Shown: in pieces, positions 50,102 to 57,350 of the stretch
How positions within the stretch are numbered: the first letter of the stretch is position 1
How the letters are laid out: each line of letters opens with the position of its first letter
Assembly: GCA_042408875.1 (NCBI GenBank)
Contig: JBHOQS010000022.1
Location: 310,001 to 374,000 of the forward strand
From: JBHOQS01 sp042408875
Lineage (GTDB): Bacteria > Chloroflexota > UBA11872 > JBHOQS01
DNA length: 64,000 nucleotides
Direction: 5' to 3'
The notes under the pieces: generated by a model
The model's input: the letters and a program-made list of their open reading frames with translations, nothing else
What the model was told of the DNA's origin: nothing
Databases searched by the model: none
Translations under genes and position numbers: made by a program

Positions 50102-51694
50102 TCATGGAGCGATAGCCTGCGACCGGAAGTATCGTGCACGTAACGGGTGCAGCGGTGCTGTGCTGTGCTTCTCCACCATGGCCCACAACGCCTCAGCCGT
50201 AGCGATCCGGCCGTCATATGTGCGCGCATACTCACGCAACGCTGCCTCCAGAGCGTCCTTGCCCATATGTGCGCGCAGGTCCTGCAAGAAGAGCACTCCT
50301 CGCAGGTACACGCTGTCGATGTAGGCGCGCAACGAGGAGAATTCGTAGACAGAGCTGTCCACCCAGCCACGTGGCCGGAACCGGTGAACGCGAAATTCCC
50401 ACCACCAGCCGACGGCATCCGCATGGTGCTCTTCAAAGTACAGGAGTTCGCCGAAGGTCGCCAGCGCCTCATCGAGCCACGGCTCCTTGGCTGGATCGTT
50501 CCCTACCCGGCAGTACCACCACTGATGCGCGGTTTCATGGGCAGCAATGGCCGTAAGGTAGTTCCGCGGCGTGCCGTTGTATGCTGCGTAGTAATCCCGG
50601 CCAAGGAAGAACAGGCCACAATACTCCATGCCGTCCAGAAAGTCGCCCTCGACAATCCTGAGGGTCGGGTACGGATACGATCCGAAAAGACGCGAGAATT
50701 GTGCCAGCGCGGCGGCCGTGGTCTGCAACGCTGCCTTGCCCGCTGCCTCGTGCTCTGGAAAATAATACGACTCGATGGAGACGCCACCGGCGTTCATCTC
50801 CGCCGTAGCCATGTGCGTGCTGACCGTCCATGGGAAGGAGCGGCTGCGATCGAGCCGAACGCGCAGCCGGTCCCCTTCCTGCGTTCTGACGCCGGAGGCG
50901 ATCACCCGCGGTTGCCTACCCTCCGGAGTGTTCCGCACGCTGATGGTCACATCGAAGTCGGCGACTTCATAGAAGGCATATTCCCCAATCGGGGAGTATC
51001 GAGGCACATGCCAGCCGCTGTTCGTACGTACAGCCACCAGCGGTAGCCACTCGCCCAGATTGGCTTGCCGGGGCGTCCAGCCAAGCGTTCCCTGGGCATT
51101 GACCGCGTGCTCCGTGATACGAGGGAGGCGCAGCTCATACGCGAGCGTGATCACAGCCTGGCGGCCGGGCTCGAGCACGGGCTCGAGCGGGATGCGTAGA
51201 GCCATGCCGCGCACACAGCATTCAGGGGAGAGCACGCGTCCATCAACAGCGAGCTGGCGCAGCGCGAAGACCCCTGGCCGATGATTTGGCTCAACAATCA
51301 GTACCAGATCAGCCAGCGCCTCAGTCGAACGATTGGGGTAGATGATCTGCTGCTGCGCCTGCACTGTCCTGGCCTGGTAGTCGAGCGCCGCATCCACGCG
51401 ATACTGCGTCCTCACGGCACCAGGCGCAGGCTCCGGTATCGGCGCCTGCGCCTCTACGGGGGCAGCAGATGGCGTGGGGAAGCGCTCCCGCTGACTCGGC
51501 TCTGGTTTCAGAGCGCCATCTGTTTCTGCCCACTCGGCGGCTGGAGCGCCGGGAAGCTCAGGATGTCTGCTCGCCCGTTTCGCGGCGATGCCGGCGGCAA
51601 CCCCGCTAGCCGTGATTGCGCCGACCACTAGGAAAGCGAGCAGGAACAGGAAGAAGAGCAGCCTGACATGGCTCGAGGCACGCAGCCGCATCAC
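50102..51694 (-). CDS. Membrane-anchored M1-family metallopeptidase
   Basis: A 530-residue protein. One hydrophobic helix (about 11-35) anchors it, followed by a Pro-rich linker (45-95). The peptidase part has the M1 zinc site HETAHQWW (His386, Glu387, His390) with the second Glu409 in EPWLDEALATFGELLYFE. The substrate-recognition GAMEN motif is replaced by DGMEYCG (354-360), as in many prokaryotic M1 relatives. It would trim peptides at the outer face of the membrane. Transcribed from the divergent region shared with the 58-residue and beta-lactamase-fold genes. Confidence 0.9.
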   Translation of the reverse strand: MMRLRASSHVRLLFFLFLLAFLVVGAITASGVAAGIAAKRASRHPELPGAPAAEWAETDGALKPEPSQRERFPTPSAAPVEAQAPIPEPAPGAVRTQYRVDAALDYQARTVQAQQQIIYPNRSTEALADLVLIVEPNHRPGVFALRQLAVDGRVLSPECCVRGMALRIPLEPVLEPGRQAVITLAYELRLPRITEHAVNAQGTLGWTPRQANLGEWLPLVAVRTNSGWHVPRYSPIGEYAFYEVADFDVTISVRNTPEGRQPRVIASGVRTQEGDRLRVRLDRSRSFPWTVSTHMATAEMNAGGVSIESYYFPEHEAAGKAALQTTAAALAQFSRLFGSYPYPTLRIVEGDFLDGMEYCGLFFLGRDYYAAYNGTPRNYLTAIAAHETAHQWWYCRVGNDPAKEPWLDEALATFGELLYFEEHHADAVGWWWEFRVHRFRPRGWVDSSVYEFSSLRAYIDSVYLRGVLFLQDLRAHMGKDALEAALREYARTYDGRIATAEALWAMVEKHSTAPLHPLRARYFRSQAIAP

Positions 51695-51957
51695 TGTAGC
51701 TCCAGCGCGGGGGTATCGCCGGCTTCAGCGCCTTTCTGCAAGGAGAGAGTAGCTGAATGAAGCGTGATGTGGCATATTCTGGCGAAAAAAGCCACAGCAG
51801 GGCGGCTTGAAGCACTGCCGAGGGAGTGCTTAAATCACATGGACATTGGTGCTGGCATTATCCTGCGGCGTCGCTAGCCGTGCCTCTGTGAGGCCACGCG
51901 TAGTCATGATACACGGGACGCCGGGATCACTGGTAGCTCGTATGGGGTTCCGCGACC
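51695..51957. other. Divergent region between the M1 peptidase and the small membrane ORF
   Basis: About 260 bp without a supported gene. No promoter pair could be assigned with confidence. Confidence 0.5.
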
Positions 51958-52134
51958 GTGCGCTGGATCGTCTGGAGCTTCCTTTGCCTTGCCCTGGGGT
52001 TCTCCCTGGGCTTCTTCCTGTGCATTGAGGGGGGCCGGCTCCTCCGACTCGTTTTCCCGCAGACGAGCCCCTTTTCGCCCGCGCCGCGCTCTTCGTTCGC
52101 CAGCGGGGTCAATGATAGCTCTTCGAGGACATGA
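51958..52134 (+). CDS. Small membrane protein (58 residues) coupled to the next gene
   Basis: From GTG 51958 the frame encodes a hydrophobic helix (VRWIVWSFLCLALGFSLGFF) followed by a Ser/Pro-rich tail, and its TGA (52132-52134) overlaps the ATG of the beta-lactamase-fold gene as ATGA. The overlap and the clean membrane helix argue for a real gene; the ribosome-binding site is weak. No family recognised. The alternative is that this is chance. Confidence 0.5.
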   Translation: MRWIVWSFLCLALGFSLGFFLCIEGGRLLRLVFPQTSPFSPAPRSSFASGVNDSSSRT

Positions 52135-53141
52135 CAGCCGTGCGTTACCTGCGGTGGTTAGCGCCGGCCATCGCGCTGCTTCTCGCGGGAGTACTGCTCC
52201 TGGAGGGGGCATCGCCGGCCGCGGCAGACTGGGAGGAGGTGCCAAGCGTGCCGCCACCCCACCCCGGGCAGGAGGAGGGCATCGCTGGTACTGTTGCCGC
52301 GCTGCCGGTCCCTGAGCCGTCCCTTGAAGCCGTCATCCGCGACGTGTTGGGCAGCCAGGCGTGGTGTTACGGGGTCGTGGTGAAAGAGCTCCAGCGCGGT
52401 ACTGGAGCTACCTTGAACCCGTACCGGGTCTTTAACACTGCCAGTCTCTTCGAGCTCCTGGTCATGCACGAGGCATACCGCCAGCGCGCTCTGGGCCGGC
52501 TCAGCTTTCGGGAGCTCCTGACGGTCACTGAGCGGTATGCGGCCTGGGACCTGGGCACCCTGCGCGGTCTGAGCATCAGGGTTGGCGACCGTGTATCTGT
52601 CGGACGGCTCGTAGAGGTCATGATCACCCACAGCGACAATACCTCAGCGGTCATGCTTGGCGAGCGGCTTGGATGGCGCAGCATCGACCAAGGGATCAGA
52701 ACTCTGGGACTGTATACCACCTCCGTGAACACGCCAGAGCCGTACACCACTGCCGCCGACATGGCGGCGCTGCTGGAGGCGATTGCCCGTGGCCTTGCCG
52801 TGAGCCCCGAGGCCAGCGCTGAAATGGAGGCCTTGTTGCTCCGCCAGCAGATCCGCGATCGCATTCCACGTGGAGTGCCCGACGGGGTCGCGGTGGGCAA
52901 TAAGACAGGAAACTGGGCTGATGCCACGCACGATGTCGCTATCGTCTACGCGCCGTGGGGCACCTACGTGCTGGCTGTGTTAAGCGACAGACCCTGGGTG
53001 AACGGCCTGATCGTTGAACTCTCTCGGCGGGTCTACCAGTACTACGATGCCAGTCATGCCCTGCCCGAACTTCCGGAGGACATGGAGGAGGGGGACCTCG
53101 CCCCTGCTACGCCCCTGGAGGAGGATGCCGGCGTCCAGTAG
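52131..53141 (+). CDS. Exported class-A beta-lactamase-fold protein with SxxE instead of SxxK
   Basis: A 336-residue exported protein: signal or anchor helix (residues 6-33, cleavage near AAADW), a short Pro/Glu linker, then a serine beta-lactamase/transpeptidase-like domain. The nucleophile motif is NTASLFELLV: Ser105 with Glu108 where lysine is invariant (SxxK). SDN (168-170, in THSDNTSA) and KTG (258-260, in GNKTGNWADA) are intact. A class-A-type Glu166 is not evident. Members with SxxK hydrolyse beta-lactams or trim peptidoglycan; here the general base is lost, so the protein may bind peptidoglycan or muropeptides without turnover. Start ATG 52131 is coupled to the 58-residue ORF. Confidence 0.82.
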   Translation: MTAVRYLRWLAPAIALLLAGVLLLEGASPAAADWEEVPSVPPPHPGQEEGIAGTVAALPVPEPSLEAVIRDVLGSQAWCYGVVVKELQRGTGATLNPYRVFNTASLFELLVMHEAYRQRALGRLSFRELLTVTERYAAWDLGTLRGLSIRVGDRVSVGRLVEVMITHSDNTSAVMLGERLGWRSIDQGIRTLGLYTTSVNTPEPYTTAADMAALLEAIARGLAVSPEASAEMEALLLRQQIRDRIPRGVPDGVAVGNKTGNWADATHDVAIVYAPWGTYVLAVLSDRPWVNGLIVELSRRVYQYYDASHALPELPEDMEEGDLAPATPLEEDAGVQ

Positions 53142-54174
53142 GCTCGCCGGCGCGCCGGCGTAAGAAGGCCAAGTAGCGCGGGATGGCGAAGAGCCACAGA
53201 TAGTAGAGCGGCGGGAGGACGGCATAGTCCCAGGCACCTAGACGGGCCACGAACCTGCCGCCGAAGCCACGCTTGAATTCCCACACGCCCCACAGAGGAT
53301 CTTCGGGCGTGAGCCGGTCGGGGGCTCCCCACAGATCGTACTCCGTGCAGCCCTGTGCGCGCGCCCAGCACATGGCCTCCCATTGTAGGAGGTAGTTCGG
53401 CATCAGCTTGTGGCGCTTGCGTGTGTCGGCCCCGTAGAGGTACCAGGCGCGCCGGCCGAAGCGGAAGAGCATCACTCCGGCAATGGCCTCGCCCTCGACC
53501 TCGGCAAGCAGCAGGTGCGCCAGCCCCTCCTGGAGGAATGACTGCCAGATGGAAGCGTAATACGTGTACGGCCGTACCACGAAGCCGTCCCGGCGGCCTG
53601 TCTGGAGGTACATGTCGTAAAAGTGCGGCAGGTCGTCCAGGCCGCCGGGACGCACCACCACACCGCGCCGGGCGGCCAGCCGCACCTTGCGGCGCCACTC
53701 GGCGTGCATGCGAGCGAGGAGCTCATCGGGCTCCGGCCGCAGGTCAATCACCACACTGTTGCGGACCTGGATCTGCTCCGGTGAGGGGTGGAAACCAGCG
53801 CGTACGAGGGCTCGAATGGCCGCTGCATCAGTGATCGGGATGTCGGCGTCAACCTTGAGAAAGACCGCGCGCTGCCGGCGTGCAAAGCATTTCAGGGCCT
53901 CGAGCACCTCGCCGCGGCGGTCGGCGCAGCCTGCGGCCAGGAGCGGGCCTTTCGGCACGTAGAGCACGCACAGCCCCGGCAGCGGCAGCCGCCGTCGCAG
54001 CACCTGGGCGAGTGCGATGGTCTGGCTGCCGTCACACAGGCGCAGCCGGAACGGCATCCAGCCAGTGGCCCGCTTCGCCTCGCCCCAGGCAAAGCATTGC
54101 AGCACGTGTGGCTCCGGCAAGGCGAGCAGCTCCGTGTCCCACTCGGCGCGATCGATGACGAGGTCGATCTGCAT
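53107..54174 (-). CDS. FemAB-type peptidoglycan bridge/peptidyltransferase-like protein
   Basis: A 355-residue protein from ATG 54174 (the open frame continues to 54297 without family character). It has two GNAT-like halves as in FemX/FemA: LQCFAWGEAKRATGWMPFRL and YVPKGPLLAAGC in the first, AEWRRKVRLAARRGV, TGRRDGFVVRPYTYYASIWQ and YEYDLWGAP-like (TEYDLWGAPDRLTPEDPLWG) in the second. Such enzymes add amino acids from aminoacyl-tRNA to lipid-II pentapeptide. The 3' end overlaps the convergent beta-lactamase-fold gene by 35 bp. The pairing suggests shared cell-wall physiology (inference). Confidence 0.88.
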   Translation of the reverse strand: MQIDLVIDRAEWDTELLALPEPHVLQCFAWGEAKRATGWMPFRLRLCDGSQTIALAQVLRRRLPLPGLCVLYVPKGPLLAAGCADRRGEVLEALKCFARRQRAVFLKVDADIPITDAAAIRALVRAGFHPSPEQIQVRNSVVIDLRPEPDELLARMHAEWRRKVRLAARRGVVVRPGGLDDLPHFYDMYLQTGRRDGFVVRPYTYYASIWQSFLQEGLAHLLLAEVEGEAIAGVMLFRFGRRAWYLYGADTRKRHKLMPNYLLQWEAMCWARAQGCTEYDLWGAPDRLTPEDPLWGVWEFKRGFGGRFVARLGAWDYAVLPPLYYLWLFAIPRYLAFLRRRAGEPTGRRHPPPGA

Positions 54175-54253
54175 CAGGCTCACTCTAGGGGCTCTACGAG
54201 CAACTACGGGCTCTACGACCAACAGACCAGCGTTGGGTAAGGCACGCTGACGG

Positions 54254-55885
54254 CTACCAGGCGAGGGCGTAGCCGTCACGCCGCGGGTCGGCTCCACCGA
54301 GCAGCGCGCCGCTGTCCGGGTCCACCATCACGCCCTGGCCGCCACCGAAAAACGCTGACCAGCTCTCCATGACGCGCACCTGGTGCCCGCGCTGCTCTAG
54401 TTCCGCGCGCACTTCGGCTGGAATGCGAGCCTCCATCACCAGCTCATAGCCGCGCTGCGTGCGAAAGCGTGGCGCCTCGATCGCCGCCTGAATGCTGAAG
54501 CCGTGATCCAGCAGGTTCATCAGCATCTGCGGCGTGGTCTGAAGGATGCCGTAGCTGCCGGGCGTGCCGATGGCGATGGCCGCCCGGCCATCGCGCAGCA
54601 CCATGCACGGCGCCAGGCACATCTCGACCTTCTTGCCTGGACCAATGCAGTTGGGGCTGGCCGGGTCGAGGTCGAACCAGTAGGCGAAGTTATTGAGAGC
54701 GAGCCCGGTGCGGCCCAGCACCACCCCCGATCCGAAGCCGCCGCCCAGGCTCTGCGTGCAGGCGACGACGTTCCCCTCGGCGTCGATGGCATCGAAGTGG
54801 GTCGTGCTTTCGTTGAGATAGAGCGCTGGCTCTCCCGGTACGACCTCGCCAGGGAGCAGCGGACGAGTAAAGCGCTCAGCGGGACCGACAGCCGGCTTGT
54901 CGCCGATAAGCTGGCGGCGTGCCGCGGCGTAGGCTTTAGACAGCAGGCCGCGCCAGGCGGGGTGCGGCTGGGCAGTGTACGCAATGCGGTCGGCTAGCGC
55001 CAGCTTCATCGCCTCGGCCACTGTGTGGATATACGCTGCTGTGTTCTGACCCATGGCCGCTAGATCGAACGCCTCCAGGATATTCAGCGTCTCCAGGTAC
55101 TGGATGCCCATCGACGGCGGCGGGACGGTGCAGATCTCCCAGCCGCGATAGAGCACGGAGATCGGGTCGAGCCACTGCGGGCGGAAGGACGCCAGGTCGT
55201 CCAGCGTGATCAGCCCGCCGAGCCCCTCGAGGGCGCGGACCATCTCGCGGGCGATCTCCCCGCGGTAGAACGGTTCAGCCCCGCCCTCGACGATCAGCCG
55301 GAAGGTACGGGCCAGGTCAGGCTGCCGCAGCACGTCGCCCGGCCGCGGCGCCGTGCCACCTGGCAGGTAGGCCGCGACCGACGTGGGGTATGGGCGCAGC
55401 CGCGGCTCGTTGCCCGCAAAGAAGCGGTGGTTGTTAATAGTAAGCGGAAAGCCCTCCTCGGCGTATGCGATAGCTGGTGCGAAGACCTGCGCACGGTCCA
55501 TGGTGCCATAGCGCTCGAGCGCTTCCAGCCAGCCGCCCAGCGCGCCCGGCACGAGCGCTGATTTCGGCCCCACGTCTTTCGTCTGCGGGGGATCAAAGCG
55601 CTCCGGCTCGGCAGCCAACGGGGCCGGGCCAACGTAATCCAGGACGCGCAGCCGCTGCTCTTTCGCCGTATAGATCAGCATGTAGCCAACGCCCGCTGCA
55701 CCGGACATATACGGCTCGACCACGTTGAGGGCTGCGGCCATCGCTACCGCGGCGTCCACGGCGTTGCCGCCGGCCATGAGTATGCGTAGCCCGGCCAGGG
55801 ATGCCAGAGGGTGCGCTGATGCGACGGCACCGTGCCGGCCAGCGACCACGGGCCGGTGCGCCAGACCAGCGTGCGGGAATGCCAT
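54254..55885 (-). CDS. ggt: Gamma-glutamyltransferase
   Basis: A 543-residue Ntn-hydrolase. Autoprocessing would occur before Thr361, which opens TTHFDAIDAEGN, producing the catalytic N-terminal threonine. Other signatures: GGNAVDAAVAMAAALNVVEP, MSGAAGVGYMLIY, PPPSMGIQYL, and CTQSLGGGFGSGVV with the substrate-binding glycine pair. There is no obvious signal peptide, so it is probably cytosolic, unlike E. coli Ggt. The GGT-like homologue family includes acylases, so specificity is not certain. The upstream leader is the 12-13-bp repeat array. Confidence 0.93.
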   Translation of the reverse strand: MAFPHAGLAHRPVVAGRHGAVASAHPLASLAGLRILMAGGNAVDAAVAMAAALNVVEPYMSGAAGVGYMLIYTAKEQRLRVLDYVGPAPLAAEPERFDPPQTKDVGPKSALVPGALGGWLEALERYGTMDRAQVFAPAIAYAEEGFPLTINNHRFFAGNEPRLRPYPTSVAAYLPGGTAPRPGDVLRQPDLARTFRLIVEGGAEPFYRGEIAREMVRALEGLGGLITLDDLASFRPQWLDPISVLYRGWEICTVPPPSMGIQYLETLNILEAFDLAAMGQNTAAYIHTVAEAMKLALADRIAYTAQPHPAWRGLLSKAYAAARRQLIGDKPAVGPAERFTRPLLPGEVVPGEPALYLNESTTHFDAIDAEGNVVACTQSLGGGFGSGVVLGRTGLALNNFAYWFDLDPASPNCIGPGKKVEMCLAPCMVLRDGRAAIAIGTPGSYGILQTTPQMLMNLLDHGFSIQAAIEAPRFRTQRGYELVMEARIPAEVRAELEQRGHQVRVMESWSAFFGGGQGVMVDPDSGALLGGADPRRDGYALAW

Positions 55886-55899
55886 GTCGTACCTCTTTA

Positions 55900-55985
55900 G
55901 AACTTCGATTTGAGCTTTGATTTAGAGCTTTGATTAGAGCTTTGATTTAGAAATTTGTTTGTAAATTGATTTAGAATTTGAAAGT
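55900..55985. repeat. Imperfect 12-13-bp tandem repeats between ggt and the M20 gene
   Basis: On the minus strand, units of TCTAAATCAAAGC occur about four to five times with small changes (TCTAATCAAAGC, TCAAATCGAAGT). Strongly AT-rich compared with both neighbours. Confidence 0.8.
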
Positions 55986-55993
55986 GTTGATCT

Positions 55994-57181
55994 TTAGCCT
56001 TCGTGCGCCAGCGTCTCGGCGATGGCTTCCGCAAGCGCACCGTACCCTCTCACGGCCTGCTCGATCTGGGCGATATCAATCCATTCGTCGATAGCATGCG
56101 CCTGATCGATCGAGCCAGGGCCATAGATGAGCGACGGAATGCCGAGCGAGCCAGCGCTGGCAGTTGCGTTGGTGCTGTACGGAGCTACGAACAGGTCGTC
56201 GGGCAGGCCGCAGCTCCGCAGTCGCTGGCGGGCCGCCTGCACCAGCGGGTGTCCGGCCGGCAGCAGCCACCCGGCGTGGAAGTCGGCGGCCACGATATGC
56301 CGTCCGGTGTAGCATTCGAGCGTGATATCGGACAGGTACAGCTTGGCCACGGCCGGTCCGGCAAGGCGGCGGAACTCCTCGAGCAGCGACTCGCGGGTCT
56401 CGCCGGGCGTCAGCCGGCAGTCGTATCGGGCGCGGCAGCCGTCGGGCACGATCGAATTCCCTGGGAAAGGAGCAGAGACGACCTCGACGAGCTCGACCAC
56501 GCGGGCGCCCACCTCCGGATGCTCGCGGGGCGGGAAGTGCCTCAGGCGCTCGAGCACCGGCAGCATCTTGTAGATGGCGTTCTCTCCGAGGTGTGGCTGG
56601 GACGTATGCGCCGGGCGGCCGCGGGTCTCAATAGAGACGGTGGCGCGGCCCTTGTGGCCGATGCCCAGTCGCAGGAGCGTCGGCTCAGCGATCACGACAG
56701 CGTCCGGGTGGATGCGCTGAAGCACCTGCGCCAGGGCTGCTCCCTCGATGACTTCTTCGCCGACCGAAGCGACCATCCACAGCTCCCCGGGCCAGCGCTC
56801 CCGGTCAAGCCTGGCAGCGGCGTGGACCATCGCCGCCAGCCCGGACTTGACATCGCAGGCGCCGCGGCCGTAGAGTCGGCCGCCATCGATCTCTGCGGTG
56901 AAGGGCGGGTGCTGCCACTCCTCAGGGCTGGTCGCCGGCATGGTATCCATGTGGGCGTCGAACAGCAGCACCGGGCGCCGCCCGGATGGGTGGCCGCGCC
57001 CCTGCACCAGGCCGAGGACGTTGCCGTACTCATCGGTCTCGACCCGATCGAAGCCCAGCCGCTCCATCTCCCGGCGCACCAGCGTGGCCACACCGCCCTC
57101 GCGGCCGGACAGGCTCTCCACACGTACCAGCGCGCGGGCGAACTCCAGCGCCGCCGTTCCTGCAGGTGTCAGTACCGTCAC
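55994..57181 (-). CDS. M20-family metallopeptidase (ArgE/DapE/YgeY-like)
   Basis: 395 residues from GTG 57181, which has GGAGGTG upstream; the open frame to 57241 adds 20 residues without family character. Zinc site: LLFDAHMDTMPA (His, Asp), YGRGACDVKSGLAAMVHAA, VASVGEEVIEG (Glu pair), VIAEPTLLRLGIGHKGRA and HAIDEWIDI at the end. The dimerisation lid with HTSQPHLGENAIYKM is intact. YGRGACDVKSG resembles the YgeY subgroup. Substrate unknown; a role in peptide or amino-acid salvage is likely. It is transcribed upstream of ggt with the repeat array between. Confidence 0.9.
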   Translation of the reverse strand: MTVLTPAGTAALEFARALVRVESLSGREGGVATLVRREMERLGFDRVETDEYGNVLGLVQGRGHPSGRRPVLLFDAHMDTMPATSPEEWQHPPFTAEIDGGRLYGRGACDVKSGLAAMVHAAARLDRERWPGELWMVASVGEEVIEGAALAQVLQRIHPDAVVIAEPTLLRLGIGHKGRATVSIETRGRPAHTSQPHLGENAIYKMLPVLERLRHFPPREHPEVGARVVELVEVVSAPFPGNSIVPDGCRARYDCRLTPGETRESLLEEFRRLAGPAVAKLYLSDITLECYTGRHIVAADFHAGWLLPAGHPLVQAARQRLRSCGLPDDLFVAPYSTNATASAGSLGIPSLIYGPGSIDQAHAIDEWIDIAQIEQAVRGYGALAEAIAETLAHEG

Positions 57182-57350
57182 CGCACCACCTCCTGGCTCA
57201 CGCCGGGCCTCAGCATAGCACGGCGGCGAAGGCCCGGACAACTGCCCGGGCCGGCGCGACCGAGGAGCGGTAGGCCATGGCGGACTGTCCTACGAGGGGC
57301 AGGGGCACGAGTGCAGTCTTGCGCTTTCGCGCCCGGACGGGCGGACCGCC

